Source: JAJVID01 sp035714085
GTDB lineage: Bacteria; Acidobacteriota; Blastocatellia; RBC074
DNA length: 64,000 bases
NCBI GenBank assembly: GCA_035714085.1
Contig: DASTMP010000206.1
Location: 15,246-79,245, forward strand
Direction of reading: 5' to 3'
Shown: positions 41,383 through 50,104 of the stretch, in pieces
How the letters are laid out: each line of letters starts with the position of its first letter
Position numbering within the stretch: position 1 is the first letter of the stretch
The notes under the pieces: generated by a model
What the model was told of the DNA's origin: nothing
Seen by the model: only the letters and a program-made list of their open reading frames with translations
Databases searched by the model: none
Made by a program: the position numbers and the translations under genes

Positions 41383-44118
41383 TCATTCGCAGCGGAGCGC
41401 GATCAACGGATCTACTTTGGTGGCCCGGCGCGCCGGAATCCAGCAGGCCACGAGCGCCACGAGGCCCAGTAATAAAGCGATAGCTCCGAACGTGAGCGGA
41501 TCAGTCGGGCTGAGGCCGAATGGCGTAGCGACCAGCGCGCGCGCCGCTACTGCGGAAAGCAACAAGCCAATCGCCACCCCGATGATCACCAGCCGCAGGC
41601 CCTGTCGCAGAACCAACCGCACGACGTCCGCCGCTTGCGCCCCCAGCGCCATGCGGACGCCGATTTCGTGAGTGCGTTGGACGACCGCATAAGCCGTTAC
41701 CCCGTACAGCCCCATGACCGCAAGCGTCAGCGCGAGCAGGCCTAACAAACCCGCGAGCGAAGTAATCACCCGTAACGGACCGGTCCATCCTTTCAACATA
41801 TCATCAAATTGTTGAACAATGGGTTTCAGTTTCGGATCAATCGACTGAATTGTCGTACGCATCATCGCGGCCACTGCGCCGGGAGCGGCGTCGCTCTTGA
41901 CGAGTAGGCTTAAGCCTCGGCGGTCTTTTCGCGGCAAAGGCAGATAAAGGAAGGGCTCATTCGCTGCGCTCCGCAGTGTATTCCGCGTGTCTTTCGCCAC
42001 GCCGATAATTTCTTTACGGCCGAAACCTGTCCATAGAGGTTTGCCGACAGGGTTTTCGCCAGGCCAATGGCGGCGCGCCAAAGCTTCGTTGATGACAACG
42101 ACGGCGGCTTCGTCGCGGTTTTCCTGTTCAGTGAACGTACGTCCATATAACAACGGAATGCCTAACACGGCAAAGTAATTTGGCGAAACGTGGTTGCTCT
42201 CGGCAAAATTGCCCGTTCCTCCATTCGCAACGACTATGCTGCCATTCGGACCATCCCTTAACAGTCGGCCATCCGTCCCATACATGGTGGGATTTCTGTC
42301 GCTAAATGGACCGTCGTCCAGCGGTACTTGGGCTACCCATACAGCGTCTGGCGCCATCGGTGTGGCGAGGAGACGTTCCTGCAATCCGCGTTGAAATTGC
42401 GTGGCTCTGGTTTCGTCATAAGGAGTCGAACCGGGCGCTCCGATATTGAAATGCACGAGCGAAAGATGCTTCGTTTCAAAGCCAGGATCAATCGTCATCA
42501 CCCGCAGCAATGTCCGCGCAAACAATCCCGCGCCGAGGAGCAAGACCAGCGAAAGTGCGATCTGCCCTACCACCAGCGCGCTGCGCAAGGGGAAGCGCGC
42601 CAAAGGTTGATTGAACCCTGTCCCTTCCTGCTTCAAAGCCGGGACGAGATTGACGCGAGTGCTTTGCCAGGCAGGCAACAGGCCAATCACAATCGCCGTG
42701 AACGCGCTTATTCCCAGCGTATAAGCCATCACGCGCCAATCCAGCGCAATACGAAGCCCCTCGGCGCCCATCCACAGGCTCAATGCCCGCGCCACCCAGC
42801 GCGAGAGTAACAAGGCCGCCAGCCCGCCCACGCCGGCCAGCAACAACCCCTCGGTTAACAACTGGCGCAGCACACGGACACGGCTTGCGCCGAGTGACAG
42901 CCGCACGGCGATCTCGCGCTGACGAGCCGCCATTCGGGCCAGCATCAGCCCTGCGATATTCAGGCAGGCGATCAGCAACACCAGCGTGACCGAGCCCAAC
43001 GTGACGCTCAGCGCGGTCGTGGCTATCTCCAGGTCCTCCCAATCAAACGCCGAAGCCGGATCAAGTTTGAAACGCATCGGAGGGGGATAGGATTGGATCC
43101 GCGGGTCTCGCGCAAACCCCGAGCGGTCCAACACCAATTGAGTATAGGCGCTAGTCAACGCCGCTTCGGCCTGCTTCAGTGAGACGCCGGGCTTCAGCCG
43201 TCCCATCACCTCACGATCAATGTCATTCCCTAAGTTGAGCTGATCGCGCATCAACATCGGCGCCCAAACATCGGGCGCTCCTCTGGCGACAGGACTAAAG
43301 CTCGGTTCCGCCACCCCAACCACTGTGAAGGCGCGCCCATTGATCAGAATTGTTTGCCCCACAATGTCAGGAGCCGCGCCAAAACGCCTTTGCCAGAACC
43401 TGTGACTCAGCACGACGACCGGAGCGAGCGACGCCGCATTATCGTCTTCCGGCGTCAGCGTCCTTCCCAGCCGCGCATTGCCCCCCAACATCGAAAAATA
43501 GTTCCCCGCCACGAGCGTGCCACGCAGTACTTCCGCCTCTCCATCAGCCGCCGCATTACTACCAACGCCCGAAGTCCCTAAAACAAGTCCGACACGCGCG
43601 ATGGTGAACAAATCCACCACCTCGCTCGTCCGCTTTCGCAATTCGAGATAATCGGGATAAGAAGGTGGATGCGGCCTCCTATCGCCTGGTATAAAGCTGC
43701 TATAGCTGCGCACATCAACGATGCGGTCAGCGTCTTTAATCGGCAGTGGTTGCAGCAGAGCGTTGGCGACGCTGAAGATGGTCGTATTCACCCCAATCCC
43801 CAGCGCCAGCGTTACGATGGCTATGGAGGTAAAGCCGGGCCGCTTCAGCAGCATTCGCGCGCCGAAGCGCAGGTCATGCCATAACGTTTCCAGCGACCTG
43901 AGCCCCCACATCGCGCGGCTGTCCTCTTTCGCAATCGCCACGCTCCCGAAGGAACGCCGCGCCGCCAGCCGCGCCACTTCGGGCGACATCCCGTCCGCGA
44001 TGTTCTGTTCGATCTCCATCTCCAGGTGGGCGCGGATCTCTTCGTCCAGTTCCTGCTCGGCGCTACGGCGATGGATGAGACGACGAATGATGAAATATAG
44101 CTCCTGCTTCCAGCGCAT
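41383..44118 (-). CDS. ADOP-15: type-B prefix orphan permease, 911 aa, near twin of ADOP-16
   Basis: The ATG at 44118 begins MRWKQELYFIIRRLIHRR with GGAGAG upstream; a TTG two codons earlier is unlikely. The type-B prefix has AEQELDEEIRAHLEMEIEQN. TM1 reads LGIGVNTTIFSVANALLQPLPIKDAD. The coupling region reads ACLNIAGLMLARMAARQREIAVRLSLGAS (about 383), where Leu, Ile and Gly replace the usual ACANVAN. These variants are all shared with ADOP-16, as are most of the two periplasmic domains, including YPPPMRFKLD/YPAPLRVKLD and TMYGTDG. This marks a recent tandem duplication. FtsX2 has RTHEIGVRMALGAQAADVVRL. It sits between two homologous 76-nt spacers. Confidence 0.94.
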   Translation of the reverse strand: MRWKQELYFIIRRLIHRRSAEQELDEEIRAHLEMEIEQNIADGMSPEVARLAARRSFGSVAIAKEDSRAMWGLRSLETLWHDLRFGARMLLKRPGFTSIAIVTLALGIGVNTTIFSVANALLQPLPIKDADRIVDVRSYSSFIPGDRRPHPPSYPDYLELRKRTSEVVDLFTIARVGLVLGTSGVGSNAAADGEAEVLRGTLVAGNYFSMLGGNARLGRTLTPEDDNAASLAPVVVLSHRFWQRRFGAAPDIVGQTILINGRAFTVVGVAEPSFSPVARGAPDVWAPMLMRDQLNLGNDIDREVMGRLKPGVSLKQAEAALTSAYTQLVLDRSGFARDPRIQSYPPPMRFKLDPASAFDWEDLEIATTALSVTLGSVTLVLLIACLNIAGLMLARMAARQREIAVRLSLGASRVRVLRQLLTEGLLLAGVGGLAALLLSRWVARALSLWMGAEGLRIALDWRVMAYTLGISAFTAIVIGLLPAWQSTRVNLVPALKQEGTGFNQPLARFPLRSALVVGQIALSLVLLLGAGLFARTLLRVMTIDPGFETKHLSLVHFNIGAPGSTPYDETRATQFQRGLQERLLATPMAPDAVWVAQVPLDDGPFSDRNPTMYGTDGRLLRDGPNGSIVVANGGTGNFAESNHVSPNYFAVLGIPLLYGRTFTEQENRDEAAVVVINEALARRHWPGENPVGKPLWTGFGRKEIIGVAKDTRNTLRSAANEPFLYLPLPRKDRRGLSLLVKSDAAPGAVAAMMRTTIQSIDPKLKPIVQQFDDMLKGWTGPLRVITSLAGLLGLLALTLAVMGLYGVTAYAVVQRTHEIGVRMALGAQAADVVRLVLRQGLRLVIIGVAIGLLLSAVAARALVATPFGLSPTDPLTFGAIALLLGLVALVACWIPARRATKVDPLIALRCE

Positions 44119-44194
44119 ACTCAACTCTCCTTTCCCACAGGATTCATAATGACAATTGCAACGATATATCGTTGTAATCCGAATTGAGCCGGAC
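44119..44194 (-). other. 76-nt duplicated spacer with relic of padR 3' end (copy 2)
   Basis: Bases 44121-44150 read on the minus strand as I-M-N-P-V-G-K-E-S-stop and match the padR2 3' end (46936-46965) at 25 of 30 positions. The TGA is 2 nt before the ADOP-15 ATG, exactly as padR2 stands to ADOP-16. The remainder contains a perfect 16-bp palindrome, CAACGATATATCGTTG (44159-44174), which is degenerate in copy 1. The spacer lies between ADOP-16 and ADOP-15. Confidence 0.8.
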
Positions 44195-46933
44195 TCATTC
44201 GCAGCGGAGCGCGACCATCGGATCCACTCTGGTTGCCCGTCGCGCCGGGACCCAGCAGGCCACGAGCGCCACTAGGCCCAGCAAAAAAGTGGCGCCGCCG
44301 AGGGCGGGCAGATCAGTCGGGTTGATGCCTAAGAGCGCGGCGGCCAGCATGCGCGCTGGCACTACAGCAGCCAGCACGCGCGTTGCTACCGTGGATAGCA
44401 ATAGGCCAATCGCCAGACCGATGATCACGAGCCGCAGACCTTGCCGCAGAACCAGCCGCACTACGTCCGCGCATCTGGCTCCGAGCGCCATGCGGACGCC
44501 GATTTCGTGAGTGCGTTGGACGACCGCCAAAGCCGTTACCCCGTAAAGCCCCATGACCGCCATTGCCAGTGCGAGTACACCTAATAAACCTGCCAGCGTA
44601 GTCGCCACCTGTAACGGCCCGATCCTGTCTTTCAAACTATCGTCAAGTTGTTGGACGTAGGGATTCAGCTTCGGATCAATCGACTGAATTGTCGCCCGCA
44701 GTGTCGCTGCCAGCGCGGTTGGGGGCGCTGCGCTCCTGACGAGTAGCTGTAAGCCGAGTCGTAGTCTTCGTTGCAAGGGCAGATAAAGGAAAGGCTCATT
44801 CGCCGCGTTCCGCATGTCTTTAGCCACGCCGATAATTTCTTTACGGCCGGACTCAGTCCAGAGAGGTTTGCCGACGGGGTATTCGCCCGGCCAATGGCGG
44901 CGCGCCAAAGCTTCGTTGATGATGACGACGGCGCCTTCATCACGGTCTTCCAGTTCAGTGAATGTGCGGCCATACAACAACGGGATGCCTAACGCGGCAA
45001 AGTAATTTGGCGAAACGTGGTTGCTGCCGGCAAAAATGCCCGTTCCTCCATTTACAATGGCCACGCTATCATTCGGCCCCACTATAGAAAAAGGGCCATC
45101 CGTCCCGTACATGGTGGAATTTCCGCCGTTAAATAGACTGTCGTTCAGGGGGCCAGAGGAGAACCATACGGCATATTTCACCATGGGGGTGGTGAGGAGG
45201 CGTTCCTGCAATTCGCGTTGAAATTGCGCGGCTCTGGTATCGTCGTAATGGGGCGATCCGGGCGCTCCGAATCCTAATTCCACGCTTGAAAGATTCTTCG
45301 TTTCAAAGCCCGGATCAAACGTCATCACGCTTAGAAGCGTCCGTGCAAACAATCCCGCGCCGAGGAGCAAGACCAGCGAAAAGGCGATCTGCCCTACCAC
45401 CAGCGCGCCGCGCAAGGGGAAGCGCGCCAAAGGTTGATTGAACCCTGCCGCTTCCTGCTTCAACGCCGAGACAAGATTGACGCGAGCGCATTGCCAGGCA
45501 GGCAACAGACCAATCACAACCGCCGTGAACGCGCTTATTCCCAGCGCATAAGCCATCACGCGCCAATCCAGCGCAATACCAGGATCGTCGGCGCCCATCC
45601 AAAGGCTCAACGCTCGCGTCGCCCAGCGCGAGAGCAACAAAGCCGCCAGCCCGCCCACGCCGGCCAGCAACAACCCCTCGGTGAACAACTGGCGCAGCAC
45701 ACGGACATGGCTTGCGCCGAGTGACAGCCGCACGGCGATCTCGCGCTGACGCGCCGCCATTCGGGCCAGCATCAGCCCTGCGATATTTAGGCAGGCGATC
45801 AGCAACACCAGCGTAACCGCGCCCAGGATGACGCTCAAGGCGGGCATGGCTACCTCCCGAGATTCCCGATCGAGCGACGAAGCCTGATCGAGTTTGACAC
45901 GCAGCGGAGCCGGATAGGCCTGGATTCGCGGGTCTCGCACAGACCCCGATCGGTCCAGCAACAAATGAGTATAGGCGTTCGTCAGCGCAGCTTCGGCCTG
46001 CTGAAGCTGCGCGCCGGGCTGCAACCGTCCCATGATGTTAGACGGCCTGTCCCCTGCGTTGATCTGATCGCGCATCAACCACGGAGCCCAGACATCGGGC
46101 GCTTTTCTGGCGACGCCACGAAAGCGCTCTTCGGCCACCCCGACCACCGTGAATGCTTGCCTATTGATCAGTATCGTTTGCCCCACAATCTCAGGAGCCG
46201 CGCCAAAACGCCTTTGCCAGAACCTGTGACTCAGCACGACGACTGGATGCGCCCCCGCCTGATCGTCTTCCGGCGCCAGCGTCCTTCCCAGCCGCGCATT
46301 GCCCCCCAACATCGAAAAATAGTTCCCTGTCACGAACAAGCCAAACAGTTTTTCCTCCTCTCCCACTGACCTCGTATTGCTATCAGCGCCGGAAACCCCC
46401 AATACGAGTATGGCGCCGGATGCGCTAAACAAATCCACCACTTCGCCCGTCCGCTTTCGCAATTCGAGATAATCGGAATAAGAAATTGGCTGCGGCCTGT
46501 TCTCGCGCGTCGTATAGCTGCGCACATCAATGACGCGGTCTGCGTCTTTAATCGGCAGTGGTTGCAGCAGGATGGAGTTGGCGATGCTGAAGATGGTCGT
46601 ATTCACCCCAATCCCCAGCGCCAGCGTTACGATGGCTATGGAGGTAAAGCCGGGCCGCTTCAGCAGTATTCGAGCGCCGTAACGCAGGTCCTGCCATAAC
46701 GTTTCCAACGACCTGAGTCCCCACATCGCGCGGCTGTCCTCCTTCGACAAGGCCACGCTCCCGAAGGAACGCTGCGCGGCCAGCCGCGCCTCTTCAGGCG
46801 ACATCCCGTCCGCGATGTTCTGTTCGATCTCCATCTCCAGGTGGGCGCGGATCTCTTCGTCCAGCTCCTGCTCGGCGCTACGGCGATGGATGAGACGGCG
46901 AATGATGAAGATTAGCTCCTGCTTCCGGCGCAT
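44195..46933 (-). CDS. ADOP-16: type-B prefix orphan permease, 912 aa, directly after padR2
   Basis: The ATG at 46933 starts 2 nt after the padR2 stop, whose last codons carry the GGAGG used as its ribosome-binding site, so translation is probably coupled. The prefix begins MRRKQELIFIIRRLIHRR. The body is almost the same as ADOP-15: LGIGVNTTIFSIANSILLQPLPIKDAD and ACLNIAGLMLARMAARQRE near 379. The last periplasmic loop differs: an extra segment (VLAAVVPARMLAAALLG) lies between the final TM helices. In the second periplasmic domain GPNDSVAIVNGGTGIFAGSN replaces the ADOP-15 wording. As first permease after padR2 it is the most likely direct target of that repressor. Confidence 0.94.
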   Translation of the reverse strand: MRRKQELIFIIRRLIHRRSAEQELDEEIRAHLEMEIEQNIADGMSPEEARLAAQRSFGSVALSKEDSRAMWGLRSLETLWQDLRYGARILLKRPGFTSIAIVTLALGIGVNTTIFSIANSILLQPLPIKDADRVIDVRSYTTRENRPQPISYSDYLELRKRTGEVVDLFSASGAILVLGVSGADSNTRSVGEEEKLFGLFVTGNYFSMLGGNARLGRTLAPEDDQAGAHPVVVLSHRFWQRRFGAAPEIVGQTILINRQAFTVVGVAEERFRGVARKAPDVWAPWLMRDQINAGDRPSNIMGRLQPGAQLQQAEAALTNAYTHLLLDRSGSVRDPRIQAYPAPLRVKLDQASSLDRESREVAMPALSVILGAVTLVLLIACLNIAGLMLARMAARQREIAVRLSLGASHVRVLRQLFTEGLLLAGVGGLAALLLSRWATRALSLWMGADDPGIALDWRVMAYALGISAFTAVVIGLLPAWQCARVNLVSALKQEAAGFNQPLARFPLRGALVVGQIAFSLVLLLGAGLFARTLLSVMTFDPGFETKNLSSVELGFGAPGSPHYDDTRAAQFQRELQERLLTTPMVKYAVWFSSGPLNDSLFNGGNSTMYGTDGPFSIVGPNDSVAIVNGGTGIFAGSNHVSPNYFAALGIPLLYGRTFTELEDRDEGAVVIINEALARRHWPGEYPVGKPLWTESGRKEIIGVAKDMRNAANEPFLYLPLQRRLRLGLQLLVRSAAPPTALAATLRATIQSIDPKLNPYVQQLDDSLKDRIGPLQVATTLAGLLGVLALAMAVMGLYGVTALAVVQRTHEIGVRMALGARCADVVRLVLRQGLRLVIIGLAIGLLLSTVATRVLAAVVPARMLAAALLGINPTDLPALGGATFLLGLVALVACWVPARRATRVDPMVALRCE

Positions 46934-46935
46934 AC

Positions 46936-47301
46936 TCAACCCTCCTCTCCCGCGGGCTTCATAATCCGGGCGATGGCCGCGTTCAGGCGCTCCCACTTTG
47001 ACGTTTCATTGAGGAGTTGCTTCTTGCCTGCTTCGGTAAGGCGGTAGTACTTCGCGCGGCGGTTGTTCTCCGAAGTCCCCCACTCCGCGGTGACCCAGCC
47101 CCGGCGCTCCAGCCGCTGCAGCGCCGGGTAGAGCGAGCCGTGATCCACTTGAAGCGTGTCCTCCGACGTCCGCTTAATGTAATGCGCGATGTTGTGGCCG
47201 TGCAGCGGGCCGAAGAGCAGCGTTCGCAGGATCAACATGTCTAGCGTGCCCTGAAGAAGGTCGATGCGGGTATTATTTTCGGCCTGATTTTCTTTCGGCA
47301 T
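46936..47301 (-). CDS. PadR-family transcriptional regulator 2, acidobacterial type, 121 aa
   Basis: The sequence shows the pattern of the acidobacterial PadR subfamily that travels with ADOP genes: DLLQGTLDMLILRTLLFG (14-31), GHNIAHYIKRTSEDTLQVDHGSLYPALQRLERRGW with the recognition helix GSLYPAL (about 55-61), and ENNRRAKYYRLTEAGKKQL as the wing. The ATG at 47301 has GGAGG about 5 nt upstream. It is very likely a repressor of its own operon, padR2-ADOP-16-15-14. PadR1 lacks the DLLQGTLDML opening, so the two regulators belong to different subgroups. Its 3' end is echoed in the spacers before ADOP-14 and ADOP-15. Confidence 0.93.
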   Translation of the reverse strand: MPKENQAENNTRIDLLQGTLDMLILRTLLFGPLHGHNIAHYIKRTSEDTLQVDHGSLYPALQRLERRGWVTAEWGTSENNRRAKYYRLTEAGKKQLLNETSKWERLNAAIARIMKPAGEEG

Positions 47302-47327
47302 ATAACCTCCAGTAGAGTTTCGACCGG

Positions 47328-47385
47328 AGTATCTGGCAGCTCAGGTAGAATGTCAATGGGAGATTGGTAGAATATCAAGGGGAGA
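47328..47385 (-). promoter_or_regulatory. padR2 promoter with tandem 22-bp-period direct repeats
   Basis: On the minus strand, -35 TTGACA (47351-47356), a 17-nt spacer and -10 GATACT (47328-47333) form a good sigma-70 promoter about 27 nt before the ATG. Two 20-bp direct repeats (47344-47363, 47366-47385) match at 18 of 20 positions with a 22-bp period. The first covers the -35 box. Two turns of the helix apart on one face, they are a reasonable operator for cooperative binding, possibly by PadR2 itself (inference). Confidence 0.7.
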
Positions 47386-47448
47386 GGCGAATTTTTCGCC
47401 CCGCGGGCCCCTGGCGCCTACTTCATTGGAAATTTCCCCGCCGCGAGA

Positions 47449-47525
47449 ACAGGCAGGATTTACAGGATTTCTCAGGATTTTGCGCGCCGAGTTGAATCCT
47501 GAGAAATCCTGTAAATCCTGTCTGC
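47449..47525. repeat. 31-bp-stem hairpin in the ADOP-17/padR2 spacer
   Basis: Arms at 47449-47479 and 47495-47525 pair at 29 of 31 positions, with 25 in a row, around a 15-nt loop. The arm contains the repeated words ACAGGATTT and CAGGATT, a sequence type widespread in intergenic hairpins of environmental bacteria. On the plus strand a short run of T follows. Lying 79 nt downstream of the ADOP-17 stop it may end that transcript. With the padR2 promoter it accounts for the 302-base gap 47302-47603. Confidence 0.8.
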
Positions 47526-47603
47526 TTTTACAGTTTCAAGGCGTCGCCAAGGACGGCCGGCGCGACTCTTTCTCAAACTGGCTGAGACCGGAAACGGAGG
47601 GCT

Positions 47604-50003
47604 CTATTCGGAGCGGAGGGCTATCATTGGATCGACTTTCGTCGCCCTTCGCGCCGGGACGAGCGCGGCCAGCAGGGCGACTCCGATCAACAAGGCGGCG
47701 ACGGCGGCGAACGTGAGCGGATCGGTCGCGCTTACATTGAAAAGCAGATGGGCGATCAGCCTGGTCAGCGCCAACGCGCCCGCGAGCCCGATGGTAACTC
47801 CGAGCAGCACAAACTTCATCCCCTGCCCGATGATCAGCCGCAGCACGTCCTTGACCTGCGCGCCGAGCGCGATCCGAACGCCGATCTCCGAGACTCGCTG
47901 TGTCACCGCGTATGCGGTTACGCCGTAGACGCCCAGCGCAGCCAACAGCAGCGCGGCGAAGGCGAAGGCGCTGAAGAGAGAAAGAGAGAAGCGGCGCTGG
48001 TCGAGAGAGGAGGAGAAGATTTGCTCAAGCGTGCGGAAGTTAATGGGGACGTCGCGATTGAGCGATTGGGCGATGTTGCGCAGAGCCGGGATCAGCGCTT
48101 CAGGCTCTCCCTGCGCGCGAACCACGACAGCGAAGTTCCAGGCCTGGCGCGGCCGCTGCAGATAATGGACGTAAACGGTGGTCTCGATCTTCTCGTCCAG
48201 TCCGAATTCACGCACGTCGCCGACGACGCCGACGATGCGCAACAAGTGGTTGTCACCATCCATATTGCCGTATTGAATCGTGTGGCCGAGCGGGTCTTCG
48301 TTTTGGAAGTGGCGGCGCGCCAGCGTTTCGCTGATCAAGGCGACCTGTTGCGTGTCGGGGCCGTCAGTCTGATCGAAGAGTCGCCCGCGCAGGAGCCGGA
48401 TGCCCATCGCATCGAAATAGCCCGGACTGGCGACGCGGAACTCGCCGTAGCCTTTCAGCGCCTCGTTGTCATCGATCAGGAACTGGCCGTTCGCCGCCAA
48501 ATCTCCCCCCATCGGCAAGCCATTCACTCCGCCGACCGCCGTGACGCCGGGCAGCGCGCTGGCGCGCTCGATCAGTTGTTGATAAAAGCTCGCCCGGCGT
48601 CGCGCCGAGTCTATACTTCCAGATGCGGGGGGAGTAAGTTCCATCGCCACGGCGCTCTCGGTTCGGAAGCCGGGATCGACCTGCAGGAGGGTGAAAAAGC
48701 TCTTGACCAGCAGACCCGCGCCGACCAGCAAAACCAGCGTCAAGGCGACCTGCGCCGTCACCAGCGCCCCGCGCAGCCGCTGGCTTGCGGCGCTCGCCGA
48801 TTGCGCTCGGCCGCCCTCTTTCAACCGCTCGCTCAGATCGCGCCCGCCGAAACGGACGAGCGGCAGCAAACCGAGCGCGATCGCTACCAGCGACGAGAGC
48901 GCGAAAGTGAAGATCAGCGCGCGGGCATCGACATTGATCTCATCGGCGCGCGGCAATTTTCCATGATTTAAACTGATCAACATATCCACGCCCCAGAACG
49001 AGATCAACACGCCCAAGGCCCCGGCCGTCAGCGCCAGCGCCAGGTTTTCAGTGATGAACTGCCGCGCCAGGCGCCAACGTGTCGCGCCCAAAGCCGCGCG
49101 CATGCTGAACTCGCGCTGTCGCGACGTCACCTGCGCCAATATCAGATTGGCGACGTTGGCGCAGGCGACGAGCAGCAGAAACGCCACCGCCGCCGTCATC
49201 GCCAGCAAGCTCTGCCTGGCCTCGCCGACCATCTCCTCTTGTAATGGCGTCGCGGCCATGTCAACCAGATCGATCTCCGCGCCGTTCTCCTGTTTGAGTT
49301 GTTTGCCGATTGCGCTCAACTCAGCGCGCGCCTGCTCCGCCGAAACGCCGTCGCGCAACCGCGCAATCACGCTCTTTCCGTGAGAAGTGCGAGAGGGCGA
49401 GGAGGGGTCAAGCTCAATCGGCAGCCAGATGTCCACTTTGTTGGGAAAATTGAACCCGCGCGGCATCACGCCGATGACCGTGTAGCTCATATCGTCGATT
49501 CGAAGCGGCGACGCCGCCAAATCCGTCCGTCCGCCGAGCTGCCGCCGCCAATACCCGTAGCTCACCACCGCGACCGGATTGGCGCCGGCCCTGGCTTCTT
49601 CAGCAAGGAATCCGCGCCCGATTTCAGGCTGCGCGCCCAACACCCTGAAGAAGTCTTGCGATACGGCGGCCGCATGCGCCATTACCGGTTCGCTGCCGCC
49701 GAGGATTGTGACCCTCCCCACTACGTACTCAGCCGCCGCCATGAGCGTCTTGTTGCGCGCTCGCAGGTCTAGAAAGTTCGGCTCGGCGAACGTCATCGGC
49801 CTGCCCTTAGCATCCACCTCGCTGGCGCTGATGATCCGCTCCGCCTGCGGAAACGGGAGCGAGCGCCACAACACCGCGTCAACGACGCTGAAAATAGCCG
49901 TGCAAGCGCCAATGCCAAGCGCCAGCGATAAAATCGCCACAGTCGTGTAGGCGGGCCGCTGCCGTAGAATTCGCAGCGCAAATTTGAGATCGCGCCAAAT
50001 CAT
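47604..50003 (-). CDS. ADOP-17: prefix-less orphan permease, 799 aa
   Basis: The ATG at 50003 gives MIWRDLKFALRILRQRPAYT, which aligns with the end of the prefix in the other genes, so this protein starts straight at the MacB-like body. TM1 reads LGIGACTAIFSVVDAVLWRSLPF, where Cys replaces the near-invariant Asn of GANT. The first periplasmic domain has NFLDLRARNKTLMAAAEY. The coupling region reads ACANVANLILAQVTSRQREFSMRAALGA (about 279), less like MacB than in its neighbours. FtsX2 has RVSEIGVRIALGAQVKDVLRL. AAGGA lies about 9 nt before the start. It is the most divergent coupling region in the array, and whether it still binds an ATPase is open. Confidence 0.93.
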   Translation of the reverse strand: MIWRDLKFALRILRQRPAYTTVAILSLALGIGACTAIFSVVDAVLWRSLPFPQAERIISASEVDAKGRPMTFAEPNFLDLRARNKTLMAAAEYVVGRVTILGGSEPVMAHAAAVSQDFFRVLGAQPEIGRGFLAEEARAGANPVAVVSYGYWRRQLGGRTDLAASPLRIDDMSYTVIGVMPRGFNFPNKVDIWLPIELDPSSPSRTSHGKSVIARLRDGVSAEQARAELSAIGKQLKQENGAEIDLVDMAATPLQEEMVGEARQSLLAMTAAVAFLLLVACANVANLILAQVTSRQREFSMRAALGATRWRLARQFITENLALALTAGALGVLISFWGVDMLISLNHGKLPRADEINVDARALIFTFALSSLVAIALGLLPLVRFGGRDLSERLKEGGRAQSASAASQRLRGALVTAQVALTLVLLVGAGLLVKSFFTLLQVDPGFRTESAVAMELTPPASGSIDSARRRASFYQQLIERASALPGVTAVGGVNGLPMGGDLAANGQFLIDDNEALKGYGEFRVASPGYFDAMGIRLLRGRLFDQTDGPDTQQVALISETLARRHFQNEDPLGHTIQYGNMDGDNHLLRIVGVVGDVREFGLDEKIETTVYVHYLQRPRQAWNFAVVVRAQGEPEALIPALRNIAQSLNRDVPINFRTLEQIFSSSLDQRRFSLSLFSAFAFAALLLAALGVYGVTAYAVTQRVSEIGVRIALGAQVKDVLRLIIGQGMKFVLLGVTIGLAGALALTRLIAHLLFNVSATDPLTFAAVAALLIGVALLAALVPARRATKVDPMIALRSE

Positions 50004-50033
50004 CTATGAGTGTCCTTTCGTGAAGATGAATAC

Positions 50034-50094
50034 AGCGCCGCGCGCGTAAGCAAGCGGTCTATTAGGTCGGCCGCTTGCTAATGCGCGCGGCGCC
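50034..50094. repeat. 26-bp-arm hairpin between ADOP-18 and ADOP-17
   Basis: Arms at 50034-50059 and 50069-50094 pair at 22 of 26 positions around a 9-nt loop. The core words are GCGCCGCGCGC and AGCAAGCGG. It lies 10 nt beyond the ADOP-18 stop and 30 nt before the ADOP-17 start. It could weaken read-through or be a dispersed REP-type repeat; no T-tract follows on the minus strand. Confidence 0.75.
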
Positions 50095-50104
50095 GTCTTG
50101 GGCT

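Noticed and set aside
46934..46996. N-terminal extension of ADOP-16 into padR2
   Set aside because: It overlaps the padR2 coding end in another frame; the ATG at 46933 matches paralogues and has a ribosome-binding site.
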